This document shows positions 44,949 through 52,667 of a DNA stretch of 64,000 nt, one piece after another. The notes beneath the pieces were generated by a model. That model saw only the letters and a program-made list of their open reading frames with translations. It was not told the origin of the DNA and made no database searches. The DNA comes from Streptomyces parvulus (lineage in GTDB: Bacteria; Actinomycetota; Actinomycetes; Streptomycetales; Streptomycetaceae): NCBI RefSeq assembly GCF_014648855.1, contig NZ_BMRX01000003.1:372001-436000 (forward strand), given 5' to 3'. The translations under genes were made by a program, and so were the position numbers. Within the stretch, counting starts at the first letter, position 1. Every line of letters starts with the position of its first letter.

Positions 44949-45473
44949 ATGGCGCGACATTCCACCTGCCAATCGCCCGCTGAATGCTCCTGGGAAGACA
45001 TCTTCCAGCATCAGGAACGCCTCATGCGGTTGGTTCGGCGAAGACTGCCGAGTTTTCAGGACGCCGAGGACTGCGTTCAGGAAACCATGGCACGCGCAGC
45101 CGCCCACGCCGCGTTGGACAGGAATCGACTCGGTGCCTTTCTGACGTCAGTGGCGCTCCGCCTCTGCATCGACTTCTACCGTGACATGGACCGTCGCAGC
45201 AGGCTCCTCCAGCGAACGGCCCTCCTGGACGCCTCCGGGACGACCGAGGAGGACGTCTGCGACCGGGACTTCGGCAAATGGCTGCTCGGCCAGGTGCAAC
45301 ACCTTCGCGGCCGGGAGCAGGAAGTCATAATCGCCCGCTCCGAGGGAATTTCCACCGCGGAATTCGCTCGCCTGAACAACATCTCGGTGAAAGCGGCCGA
45401 AGCCGCCTTCACCCGGGGCCGCGCCCGACTGAAGAGCGCGTGCGCCAAGGCGCTGGAGGGCTGCATCAAGTAG
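44949..45473 (+). CDS. Small sigma-70-like (ECF) sigma factor
   Basis: Protein of 174 residues. Region 2 is ERLMRLVRRRLPSFQDAEDCVQETMARAAAH, and region 4 is LRGREQEVIIARSEGISTAEFARL then AAFTRGRARLKSA. No extra domain and no anti-sigma gene is adjacent. It is preceded by a 150-base AT-richer gap with no clear ribosome site, so the exact start is uncertain. It lies 53 bases upstream of the repeat-protein gene, suggesting it controls that gene or the surrounding block. Confidence 0.82.
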   Translation: MARHSTCQSPAECSWEDIFQHQERLMRLVRRRLPSFQDAEDCVQETMARAAAHAALDRNRLGAFLTSVALRLCIDFYRDMDRRSRLLQRTALLDASGTTEEDVCDRDFGKWLLGQVQHLRGREQEVIIARSEGISTAEFARLNNISVKAAEAAFTRGRARLKSACAKALEGCIK

Positions 45474-45526
45474 GGCCCTGATCCGCGCTTCCACCCATCG
45501 AGGAGAAACGGAAAGGGAGAACACCC

Positions 45527-46315
45527 ATGTCCAACAGCAGGAACATCCAGGATATTTTCAAGGATCTCGTCGGCGATATGGCCGACAGCGGGAAGGAGGC
45601 CTTCGACGACCTGCTCAACCGGTCGGAGAGGTCCGGCTCGTGCCGCTCCGGCAACCCGGTCGACACCCTGGCCGGGCTGCCCGCGAACGCCTTCGGCGCG
45701 CTGGCCGGCGCCGTCAACCCGGCGGCCGCGCTGGCGGGTGCCGCGAACCCGCTGGCGGCCCTGGCGGGCGGGGCCGGTGCGGGCCATCCCCTCGCCGGGC
45801 TGGGCACGGACGCCGTGAACCAGCTGGGCGGCATCGCGCAGGCGGCGCAGAACCCCCTGGCCGCCCTCACCGGTGCGGCGGGCGCGGGCAACCCGCTCGC
45901 GGCCGTCGCCGGGGCCGCGAATCCGCTCGCCGCGCTGAGCGGGGCCGGCAACCCGCTGGCCGCGCTGAGCGGGGCCGGCAACCCGCTGGCCGCCCTGGGC
46001 GGCGCCGCGAACCCGCTGGCCGCGGTTGGCGGGGCGGCCGGCGCCCTCGGCGGGCTGGGGCAGCTGGCCGGAGGTCTCGGGCACGCGGCGGGCGGGGTGG
46101 GCGACCTGATGTCGCTGCCGTCCCAGCTCACCCAGCTCCTCCAGGTGCTGCCGAAGCTCATCGAGGCGCTCCAGGGCCTGCAGAACCTGACCAACCTGCC
46201 GGGCCAGGCCGGACAGCAGGGGCTCGCGGCGCTCCAGGGCCTGACCGGGCAGCAGGGCGGCGGCACGTCCCGGGGCGGCACACCCCAGGGCGGCACGTCC
46301 TCGACGTCCGGCTGA
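45527..46315 (+). CDS. Ala/Gly-rich protein built of NPLAAL decapeptide repeats
   Basis: Protein of 262 residues that I do not recognise. Residues 1-35 form an amphipathic, charged helix (NIQDIFKDLVGDMADSGKEA). Residues 59-170 hold nine units around NPLAA[LV], mostly spaced exactly 10 residues apart (Asn at 64, 74, 122, 132, 142, 152, 162), with two larger intervals. A leucine-rich segment (LTQLLQVLPKLIEALQGLQNL) follows, then a Gln/Gly/Thr tail. No signal peptide. A self-assembling, membrane-surface or granule-coating (phasin-like) protein is possible. AAAGGGAG ribosome site. Confidence 0.85.
   Translation: MSNSRNIQDIFKDLVGDMADSGKEAFDDLLNRSERSGSCRSGNPVDTLAGLPANAFGALAGAVNPAAALAGAANPLAALAGGAGAGHPLAGLGTDAVNQLGGIAQAAQNPLAALTGAAGAGNPLAAVAGAANPLAALSGAGNPLAALSGAGNPLAALGGAANPLAAVGGAAGALGGLGQLAGGLGHAAGGVGDLMSLPSQLTQLLQVLPKLIEALQGLQNLTNLPGQAGQQGLAALQGLTGQQGGGTSRGGTPQGGTSSTSG
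45701..46036 (+). repeat. 30-bp coding repeats of the NPLAAL protein
   Basis: Degenerate 30-bp units, with two adjacent copies encoding SGAGNPLAAL nearly identical at DNA level (one base different). Period is a multiple of 3, so copy number can change without loss of frame. Confidence 0.85.
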
Positions 46316-46402
46316 CCCCCGGTCCCGTCGTCCGCGCTCGTCCGTCCCGTTCTGTCCGTCCTCCCGCTCGTCCGTCCGTCCCGTCAAGGAGGAACACACA
46401 CG

Positions 46403-47980
46403 ATGACGTCTGTCGTCGGTGACCGGCTGCGTCTCGTGGTCAAGGTCCTGGGCAGCCTCGTGGCCAACGAGGTCGGACAGGCGACGCGACTGCGCAGACG
46501 CGGCCGGCGGGACGCCCGCCCCCCGGCGGAGGCCGCCGACGCCTCCGCCGGGTCCGGCGGCGACCCCGCGGCCGGATCCGAACTGCGCCGCGCGAAGGCC
46601 GTACGGCACGCGCTGGAGAGCCTGGGCCCGTTCTACGTGAAGCTCGGCCAGATCCTGTCCACCCGGCCGGACATGGTCCCGCAGTCGATCCGCGAGGAAC
46701 TGCAGAACCTGCACGACCAGGTGGATGTCCAGCCCTTCTCGGTGTTCGAACCCGTGCTCGCGCAGGATCTCGGGCCGGACTGGAAGCTGCGCTTCGACGA
46801 CGTCGAGACCGTCGCCCCGCTCGGGGCGGCCTCCCTCGCGCAGGTCTACCGGGTGACCCTGCCCGGCGGACGCCCGGCCGTGGTCAAGATCCAGCGGCCC
46901 GGCATCCGCGAAGGGGTGCTGGCGGACATGGCCCTGATGCGCCGGGCGTCGAAGATCGTGGCCCGCGTGGCACCCCGCTTCAACGAGGTGATCGACATCG
47001 AGGCGATGCTCGGCTCCGTCTTCGACGCGATGGAGCCCGAGCTGGACTTCAACGGCGAGGCCCGCAACATGGACGAGGCCCGCGAGCACGTCCGGCCCTT
47101 CCGTTCGCTGGAGGTGCCCCGGGTCCTGTACGCGGGCCCCCGGGTGCTGGTCCAGTCGCTGGCCGACGGCAGGTCGGTGCGGCACATCGACCGGGCGCAC
47201 TTCGCCGACGACGAGCGCGTCGAGATCGGCAAGGACCTGCTGCGCTTCATGTACCACGGGTACTTCGTGCACCGGTTCTTCCACGCGGACCCGCACGCGG
47301 GCAACGTCTTCGCCGCGCCCGGGGGACCCGCGACGCTGATCGACTGGGGCATGGTGGGCCGCCTGGACCGGCGCACCAGCCTGCAACTACTGCCCCTGTT
47401 CATGACGTTGGCGCAGAACGACGGCGCGGGACTGGCCCGGCACTGGGCGGAGATGGGCCGGATCACGCCCTGGGCCAACATGCCGGCCTTCACCGCCGAC
47501 ATGGCCGCCTTCGTGCCCAAGGTCTCCCATCTGGCGCTGGAGGACATGAACTTCGGCGTCTCCCTGACCACGGTGCTCGCGAAGGCGACGAAGCGCGGCA
47601 TCGGCTCGCCGCCGGCGGTCTCGCTGCTGGGCAAGTCCTTCGCCAACCTGGACGGCTCGGTGCGCTGCCTGGCTCCGGAGATCACGCTGCCGGAGGTGTT
47701 CCAGGGCGAGGTGCCGAAGATCCTCCTCGCGCTGGGCCGCGAGTTCCTCGGCCGCAACCAGTTCGCCCGCAACTCCATGGAACTGCTGCTGACCGCCGTC
47801 ACCAGTCCCGACCAGGCCCGCGGCGTGCTGTCCGACATCGCCAACCGCCAGTTCGCGCTCAACGTCCACGAGCCGCGCACCCCGTCCGCGATGGGCGGGC
47901 GTCAGCCGACCCGCCCCTCCGGCGGGCTGCTGGCCCTCGCCGCGCTCGCCGTCCTGCTGGGCCGGCGCCGCTCCCCGTGA
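46403..47980 (+). CDS. UbiB/ABC1/ADCK-family atypical kinase
   Basis: Protein of 525 residues. The family-defining KxGQ motif occurs in FYVKLGQILSTRPD, the Ala-rich nucleotide loop in APLGAASLAQVYR, the Lys in VVKIQRPG, and the catalytic/metal segment in FHADPHAGN and LIDWGMVG. A C-terminal hydrophobic helix (LLALAALAVLLG) would anchor it to the membrane. Family members support quinone and lipid metabolism, probably as ATPases. It follows the repeat protein after a strong AAGGAGG site and precedes a methyltransferase. Confidence 0.92.
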   Translation: MTSVVGDRLRLVVKVLGSLVANEVGQATRLRRRGRRDARPPAEAADASAGSGGDPAAGSELRRAKAVRHALESLGPFYVKLGQILSTRPDMVPQSIREELQNLHDQVDVQPFSVFEPVLAQDLGPDWKLRFDDVETVAPLGAASLAQVYRVTLPGGRPAVVKIQRPGIREGVLADMALMRRASKIVARVAPRFNEVIDIEAMLGSVFDAMEPELDFNGEARNMDEAREHVRPFRSLEVPRVLYAGPRVLVQSLADGRSVRHIDRAHFADDERVEIGKDLLRFMYHGYFVHRFFHADPHAGNVFAAPGGPATLIDWGMVGRLDRRTSLQLLPLFMTLAQNDGAGLARHWAEMGRITPWANMPAFTADMAAFVPKVSHLALEDMNFGVSLTTVLAKATKRGIGSPPAVSLLGKSFANLDGSVRCLAPEITLPEVFQGEVPKILLALGREFLGRNQFARNSMELLLTAVTSPDQARGVLSDIANRQFALNVHEPRTPSAMGGRQPTRPSGGLLALAALAVLLGRRRSP

Positions 47981-48057
47981 CCCCCGGGGCGCGCGACGGC
48001 GGCGGAGCCCGACCGACCGCACCGAACGAGCCCGGCCCACCGACACGGAGGTCTCCC

Positions 48058-48933
48058 ATGCCGGAACCCGAATCGCCCCTGTCCCCGCCCTCGCCCGGCG
48101 CCCTGCTGCCCGACGGGCTCTCGCGGGTCGCCCTGTGGACCGCGTCCGCCCACGCCCGCGAGTACGAGCGGCCCGCGCCCTACGTCCGCGACCCGTGGGC
48201 CGCGGGCTTCGTCCGGGCGGCGGGCTTCCCCGGCGGCCCTCCGGGCGACGGTCCGCTGCAACGGCTGCTGCCCGACTGGGCCGTGGTGCGCACCCGCTTC
48301 TTCGACGAGTTCCTGGTGGACGCGGCCCGCTCCGGCTGCCGCCAGGTGGTGCTGCTCGGCGCCGGACTGGACACCCGTGCCTTCCGCCTCGACTGGCCCA
48401 CGGGAACGCATGTCTTCGAGGTCGACGATCCGGCGCTCCTGGCCTTCAAGGAACACGTCCTGGACGAGGCCGCGCCGTCCTGCGGGCGCCGCACCACCGT
48501 GGGCGCCGATCCGGCCGGTTCCTGGGCCGACGAGCTGCTCGACGCGGGGCTGGACCCGGCCCGGCCCACCGCCTGGCTGTCCGAGACGTACCTCTACCAC
48601 CTCCCGCCGGCCGCGGTGCAGTCCCTGGTGCGCACCATGACCGGGCTGTCCGCGCCCGGCAGCGCCTTCGGCGCCGAGTGCGTGAACGCCGGCACCGCGT
48701 CCTCCTCGTTCGTGGCGCCGTTCCTGGAGGCGCTGTCGGCCACCGGGATCTCCTGGCGGTGGCAGCTCGCCGATCCGCCCGCCTGGTGGGCGGAGCACGG
48801 CTGGGACGCGGAGGTCGCCGACCCGTTCACGCTGCCGTACCTGGTGCAGCGGCTCGCGCCCTACCTGCCGCTGCTCACCGAGGCCGCGGCGAAGTGCGTG
48901 TTCCTCACGACCGGGAGGCTCGGCGGGCGCTGA
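48058..48933 (+). CDS. SAM-dependent methyltransferase (LCMT/TIGR00027 type)
   Basis: Protein of 291 residues. The SAM site is VVLLGAGLDTRAFRL near residue 97, with an acidic strand end FEVDDPALLAFKE. The order and the WLSETYLYHLPPAAV segment match the leucine carboxyl methyltransferase-like O-methyltransferases common in actinomycete secondary metabolism. It is the last gene of the + strand block and ends in a strong hairpin facing the convergent operon. Substrate unknown. Confidence 0.87.
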   Translation: MPEPESPLSPPSPGALLPDGLSRVALWTASAHAREYERPAPYVRDPWAAGFVRAAGFPGGPPGDGPLQRLLPDWAVVRTRFFDEFLVDAARSGCRQVVLLGAGLDTRAFRLDWPTGTHVFEVDDPALLAFKEHVLDEAAPSCGRRTTVGADPAGSWADELLDAGLDPARPTAWLSETYLYHLPPAAVQSLVRTMTGLSAPGSAFGAECVNAGTASSSFVAPFLEALSATGISWRWQLADPPAWWAEHGWDAEVADPFTLPYLVQRLAPYLPLLTEAAAKCVFLTTGRLGGR

Positions 48934-48945
48934 CCGCCGGAGGCG

Positions 48946-48986
48946 ACGGCGGGGCCCCGGGCACACACCGCCCGGGGCCCCGCCGT
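48946..48986. terminator. Bidirectional terminator between the two halves of the accessory region
   Basis: Perfect 17-bp stem (ACGGCGGGGCCCCGGGC and complement) with a 7-base loop ACACACC, between convergent stop codons. Confidence 0.9.
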
Positions 48987-48998
48987 ACCGCGTACCGG

Positions 48999-50240
48999 CT
49001 AGAGCCGCTCCAGCTCGAGCAGCGCCGCGAGCCACAGGTCAGGGAGTTCGTCGGCGCCCTTCAGCGCCTCGTCGTGGATCACCGCGAGGCAGGCGGTGTC
49101 GTGCTGGCTCGTCAGGGTGGTGAGGCAGCGGATGCCGGCGCCGAGCCCGGAGTAGACGACGGACCGGCGGGCGGTGCTGCCCTGGTGGACGAGGGCGCTG
49201 CCGAAGTCCACGCTGCTCACCGGCCCGGCGACGGACCGGCCGTTGACCATCCGGGTGCCGACGCGGGCGCCGACGCCGCGCGGGCCCGCCGTGAGCAGCA
49301 GCCGCAGGGCATCGCGCTGCCGGCCGGTGCGCAGGCCGTCGGTGCGGGCGGTCACCCGGCTCAGGGCGTGCCGCGGGGACGGCGCGTCGCAGGGCAGCAG
49401 GACCCGGGCGACGACGAGCCGGTTGCCCGGGGCGCACTCCTCGCCCCCGGGCCGCACCGACATCGGGACCGCCACCGGCAGCGACGGATGGACGGAGCCG
49501 GTGTTCTTGTGGTGCCAGGTGCCCACCGCGTGGGCGAGCGCGGCGAGGAAGACGTCGTTGACCGTGGCGCCGTTGGCCCGGCCGACGGCCCGCAGCCGGG
49601 CCACGGGGACGACGGCCTGGCACAGGGTGGTCCGGCCGCTCACCGGTACGTCGAAGGCGGGCATGTCGCCGGCGCGGAACGAGGCCGCGACGTCGCCGAG
49701 TGCCCCGACGAGACCACCGAGCGCGGGCCTGCGCCCGCGGTAGGCGGGCGGCCCGCCCGCCGGGTGGTCGTCGAGCAGCGCGCGGGCGGTGTGCGCGGCG
49801 CCCACGCCGTCCTGGAAGGTGTGGTCGGTGCGGTAGCAGAGGCTGTGGCCGCCCGCGGGGCCGTGCACGAGCCACACGTCCCAGGGCGGCCGGCCGTCGC
49901 CGCCCATGGGCCGGGACAGCATGAGCCGTCCGGCCCCCGAGCCGTCGTCGTCCCCGGGCAGCCAGGCCTCGTGCACGTGCCGCTCGACGTCGATCGCGTC
50001 GACCCGGGTGAAAGTGCGGCTGCTCCGCGCGATGCGGTAGCGCAACGCCGGGATGCGCAGGGCCCGTTCGGCGACCCGGGCACGTACCGAGTCCAGGGTG
50101 GGCGCGCGGCCGGAGAACCCGAACAGGAAGCCGGCCGGGAGCGGTCTGCCGCCCATGGCCAGGTGGTAGGCGAGGTCGGCGGCGCCCATGGGCAGGGACG
50201 CCGGGGGCGTGTCGTGGGCGCCGGGGCGGGGGTCGGGCAT
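48999..50240 (-). CDS. WS/DGAT-like acyltransferase
   Basis: Protein of 413 residues of the wax ester synthase/diacylglycerol acyltransferase superfamily. The catalytic HHxxxDG motif reads DHTFQDG, with the essential second His and the DG kept but the first His replaced by Asp. Other family elements: a PMGGDGRPPWDVWLV lead-in, VAVPMSVRPG and a C-terminal GSTARRSVVYSGLG. It could esterify or amidate an acyl chain. The start was chosen at MPDPRPGAHD with GAGAGG upstream. Last gene of the nine-gene operon. Confidence 0.83.
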   Translation of the reverse strand: MPDPRPGAHDTPPASLPMGAADLAYHLAMGGRPLPAGFLFGFSGRAPTLDSVRARVAERALRIPALRYRIARSSRTFTRVDAIDVERHVHEAWLPGDDDGSGAGRLMLSRPMGGDGRPPWDVWLVHGPAGGHSLCYRTDHTFQDGVGAAHTARALLDDHPAGGPPAYRGRRPALGGLVGALGDVAASFRAGDMPAFDVPVSGRTTLCQAVVPVARLRAVGRANGATVNDVFLAALAHAVGTWHHKNTGSVHPSLPVAVPMSVRPGGEECAPGNRLVVARVLLPCDAPSPRHALSRVTARTDGLRTGRQRDALRLLLTAGPRGVGARVGTRMVNGRSVAGPVSSVDFGSALVHQGSTARRSVVYSGLGAGIRCLTTLTSQHDTACLAVIHDEALKGADELPDLWLAALLELERL

Positions 50241-50292
50241 CGGGAACCTCTCGTTCGGTTGCGGGACATGGCTGTCGCCTCGGACCGGCCCG

Positions 50293-51615
50293 TCAGCACG
50301 CGTGGCGGGCGACACGCCCGAGCGTGTCCACGTATCCGCGCAGCAGGGACCGGCCGGGACCGCGCACGGGCAGGCGCGGTGCCCGGGAGCGGTGCCACGG
50401 CAGGGGTTCGCCGGGGGCCGGCTCGCCCAGCAGGGCGGCGGCCACGTGCGCTCCGTGTGCCACGGACAGGGCGAGGCCGTGTCCGCAGCAGCCGCCGATG
50501 TACCAGACGTCGGGCAGGCCCTGGACCGGTCCGACCACGGGCAGGTCGTCGCCGGTCATGCCGATCCGGCCGGACCAGCGGTGGGTGACCCGGACCCGGG
50601 CGAGGCCGGGGTGCAGGGACCGCAGCCAGTCCTCCAGGCGGGCCCAGGCGCGCTCGCGCCGGGCCTGGAGGCCCGGCGCGCCGAGGCCGCCGGGGACGGT
50701 GGCGGTGCCGCCGCCCGCGACCAGGCCCCGGTCCGGCAGCAGCCGGAAGTACGGGGCGAGCGGTACGGCGTCCACGACGGCGTGCCCGGCCGGCCCGCCC
50801 AGCGCCTCGTACGCCGCGCGGCTCAGCGGCTCGGTGGCGACGGCGTACACCTCCAGCGGCAGCACGGTGCCGACCGGCAGGTCCAGGGCGGCCGCGGCGG
50901 AGTTGACGGCGAGCACCGCCTGTCCCGCGTAGAGCCGGCCGTGCGGGAGGACCAGTTCCGGGCCGACCAGGTCGCCCGGGCGTACGGCCAGCAGCGGGCT
51001 TCGGCCGTAGAAGCGCACCCCTTTCCCGGCGCAGGCGCGGGCGAGGGCGCCGGTGAGGGCGGCCGGGTCGAGGGTGGCGGCGGGCCGGTGCAGGAGCGCC
51101 GCCCGGTAGGGCACGCCGACGCGTGCGCGGACGTCCGCCGCGGTGAGGACCGGAATGTCCAGGCCGAGTTCGCGGGCGGCGCGGGCCTGGCGGGCGAGTG
51201 CCGTCAGGCCCGCGGGTGAGCGTGCGGCCATGAGCTGGTCGCCGGGGCGCGGCCCGCCCGGTACGCCCAGTCGCGCGCACAGGGCGAGGACGTCGCGCAC
51301 CGCCTGCTCCCCGGCGCGGTGCATGAGGCGGGCGGCGTGCGGGCCGTGGCGGCGCACGGCGCGGTCGAGGGGCGGTCCGGCGCGCGGGCCGAGCAGGCCG
51401 GTGCCCCGTCCGCTGGCACCGGCGGCCGGCCCGGCGGCGTCGACCACGGCGATGTCGAGGCCGGGTGCGCGCTCCGCGAGGTGGTAGGCGCAGGACAGCC
51501 CGGCGAGGCCGGCGCCGACGACGGCCACGTCGGCGGTGACGACGCCGTGCAGCGTGGGCTGGGACGGGAGTTCCGCCGGGTCCCAGTACGGCGTGCCGGC
51601 GGGCCGGCCGGTCAT
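50293..51615 (-). CDS. FAD-dependent oxidoreductase (DAO fold, PuuB-like amine oxidase)
   Basis: Flavoprotein of 440 residues. The Rossmann motif GAGLAG is near residue 31, ASGRGTGLL follows the acidic strand, and the C-terminal RIGMTGDDLPVVGPV and GCCGHGLALSVAHG blocks are like those of gamma-glutamylputrescine oxidase and related amine oxidases. It probably oxidises an amine to an imine/aldehyde. ATG overlaps the flavin reductase stop (ATGA). The Cys pair in GCCGHG is unusual. In this operon the substrate may be the amine made by the aminotransferase (inference). Confidence 0.86.
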   Translation of the reverse strand: MTGRPAGTPYWDPAELPSQPTLHGVVTADVAVVGAGLAGLSCAYHLAERAPGLDIAVVDAAGPAAGASGRGTGLLGPRAGPPLDRAVRRHGPHAARLMHRAGEQAVRDVLALCARLGVPGGPRPGDQLMAARSPAGLTALARQARAARELGLDIPVLTAADVRARVGVPYRAALLHRPAATLDPAALTGALARACAGKGVRFYGRSPLLAVRPGDLVGPELVLPHGRLYAGQAVLAVNSAAAALDLPVGTVLPLEVYAVATEPLSRAAYEALGGPAGHAVVDAVPLAPYFRLLPDRGLVAGGGTATVPGGLGAPGLQARRERAWARLEDWLRSLHPGLARVRVTHRWSGRIGMTGDDLPVVGPVQGLPDVWYIGGCCGHGLALSVAHGAHVAAALLGEPAPGEPLPWHRSRAPRLPVRGPGRSLLRGYVDTLGRVARHAC

Positions 51616-52193
51616 CCGGCGGCGTCCGGCACCGGGTCGGTGAGGGTGCCGAACCGCCGGTCGTGCCAGAGCAGCGGGCGTCCGGCGCCCACGTGCACGG
51701 CGGCGACCCGGCCGACGACGAGGTGGTGGTCGCCGTAGCGGCGCACGTCCTCGGTGAGACACACCGACCAGGCGAGGGACCCGGCGAGCACCGGCACACC
51801 CAGGACCTGCCGGGTGTCGGTGCCGGCGAACCGCTCGGCGGCGGTGGCGGCCGGCGAGGCGAACCGGCCCGCCAGGTCCTGCTGTTCCGCGCGCAGCAGG
51901 TGCACCGCGAAGGTCCGGCCGGCGCGTACGGCGGCGAGGGTGCGGGAACCGTCGCGCAGGCAGGCCAGGAGCAGCGGTGGGCGGGCGGAGAGCGAGGTGA
52001 CGGCGGAGACCGTCATGCCGAGGGGTCCGTCCGGGCCGCGGGCGGTCACGACGGTCACCCCGGCGGCCAGCTTGGCGTAGAGGGCGAGGCAGCGGGTGGC
52101 GTCCGGTCCGGGCTCCTCGTCCAGGGGGTCGCCGGGCGGCGTCGTGGACCGCCCGGCCGCGCGGTCAGGAACGAGCCGCAGCCGCGTGGTCAT
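51612..52193 (-). CDS. Flavin reductase-like protein
   Basis: Protein of 193 residues of the FMN-binding split-barrel flavin reductase family. Core motifs: VTVVTARGPDGPLGMTVSAV, SLSARPPLLLACL, FAVHLLRAEQQDLAGRFA, and the terminal His-rich YGDHHLVVGRV. It would supply reduced FMN/FADH2 to a partner oxygenase, possibly the halogenase-like protein across the terminator. Its start lies 29 bases inside the SRPBCC gene. The N-terminal 30 residues are disordered. Confidence 0.88.
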   Translation of the reverse strand: MTTRLRLVPDRAAGRSTTPPGDPLDEEPGPDATRCLALYAKLAAGVTVVTARGPDGPLGMTVSAVTSLSARPPLLLACLRDGSRTLAAVRAGRTFAVHLLRAEQQDLAGRFASPAATAAERFAGTDTRQVLGVPVLAGSLAWSVCLTEDVRRYGDHHLVVGRVAAVHVGAGRPLLWHDRRFGTLTDPVPDAAG

Positions 52194-52632
52194 CGATCAC
52201 CTCCGCGTCCGCCAGGCCCCGCAGCACCCGGGCGATGTTGTCCCGGACCGTCGACTCGGCGACGGGGTCGAGGATCTCGGCGAGGGAGGGGATGCCGAGG
52301 TCGAAGGCGGCGGTGAACACGACGAGCGTGCCCCCGTCGCGCGGCTCGCAGCGCCAGCTCCCCTCGAAGGTCTGGAAGTCGCCGCTGAGCTGCTCGAAGG
52401 TGAGGGAGTACGTCTCGGGCGCGTAGGTGTCGCGTTCGCGCCAGCGCATCAGGCCGCCCCGGAACTCGACGGTCCAGTCGGAGACGGTGGAGCCGTCGGG
52501 CAGCGGCGGCTCCACTCGCACCTCGCGGAAGGTGTCGCTGTAGTCGGGGTAGCGGCGGAAGTCGCTGATGCGGCGGTAGACCTCGGCGGGTGCGAGACCG
52601 TCGGCGAGGGCGTGCAGGACCACGTGGCGCAT
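52165..52632 (-). CDS. SRPBCC protein (polyketide cyclase/CoqQ-like)
   Basis: Protein of 155 residues with the helix-grip fold: AEVYRRISDFRRYPDYSDTFREVRVEP, WTVEFRGGLMRWRERDTY, FQTFEGSWRCEPRDGGTLVVF, and a long C-terminal helix. It matches the coenzyme-Q-binding/polyketide-cyclase branch, whose members bind hydrophobic intermediates or act as aromatase/cyclases. Strong GGAAGGA upstream. It is coupled to the flavin reductase by overlap. Confidence 0.85.
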   Translation of the reverse strand: MRHVVLHALADGLAPAEVYRRISDFRRYPDYSDTFREVRVEPPLPDGSTVSDWTVEFRGGLMRWRERDTYAPETYSLTFEQLSGDFQTFEGSWRCEPRDGGTLVVFTAAFDLGIPSLAEILDPVAESTVRDNIARVLRGLADAEVIDDHAAAARS

Positions 52633-52667
52633 GGGTGGTTCGGTTCCTTCCCGGAGGGACGAGGGGG

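Noticed and set aside
45701..46036. PE-PGRS, collagen-like or chaplin protein
   Set aside because: No PE domain, no Gly-X-Y triplets, no signal peptide or chaplin Cys pair. The period is 10 residues.
46158..47386. Long minus-strand frames opposite the repeat protein and UbiB gene
   Set aside because: Pro/Ala/Arg-rich shadows of genuine + strand genes with intact kinase motifs.
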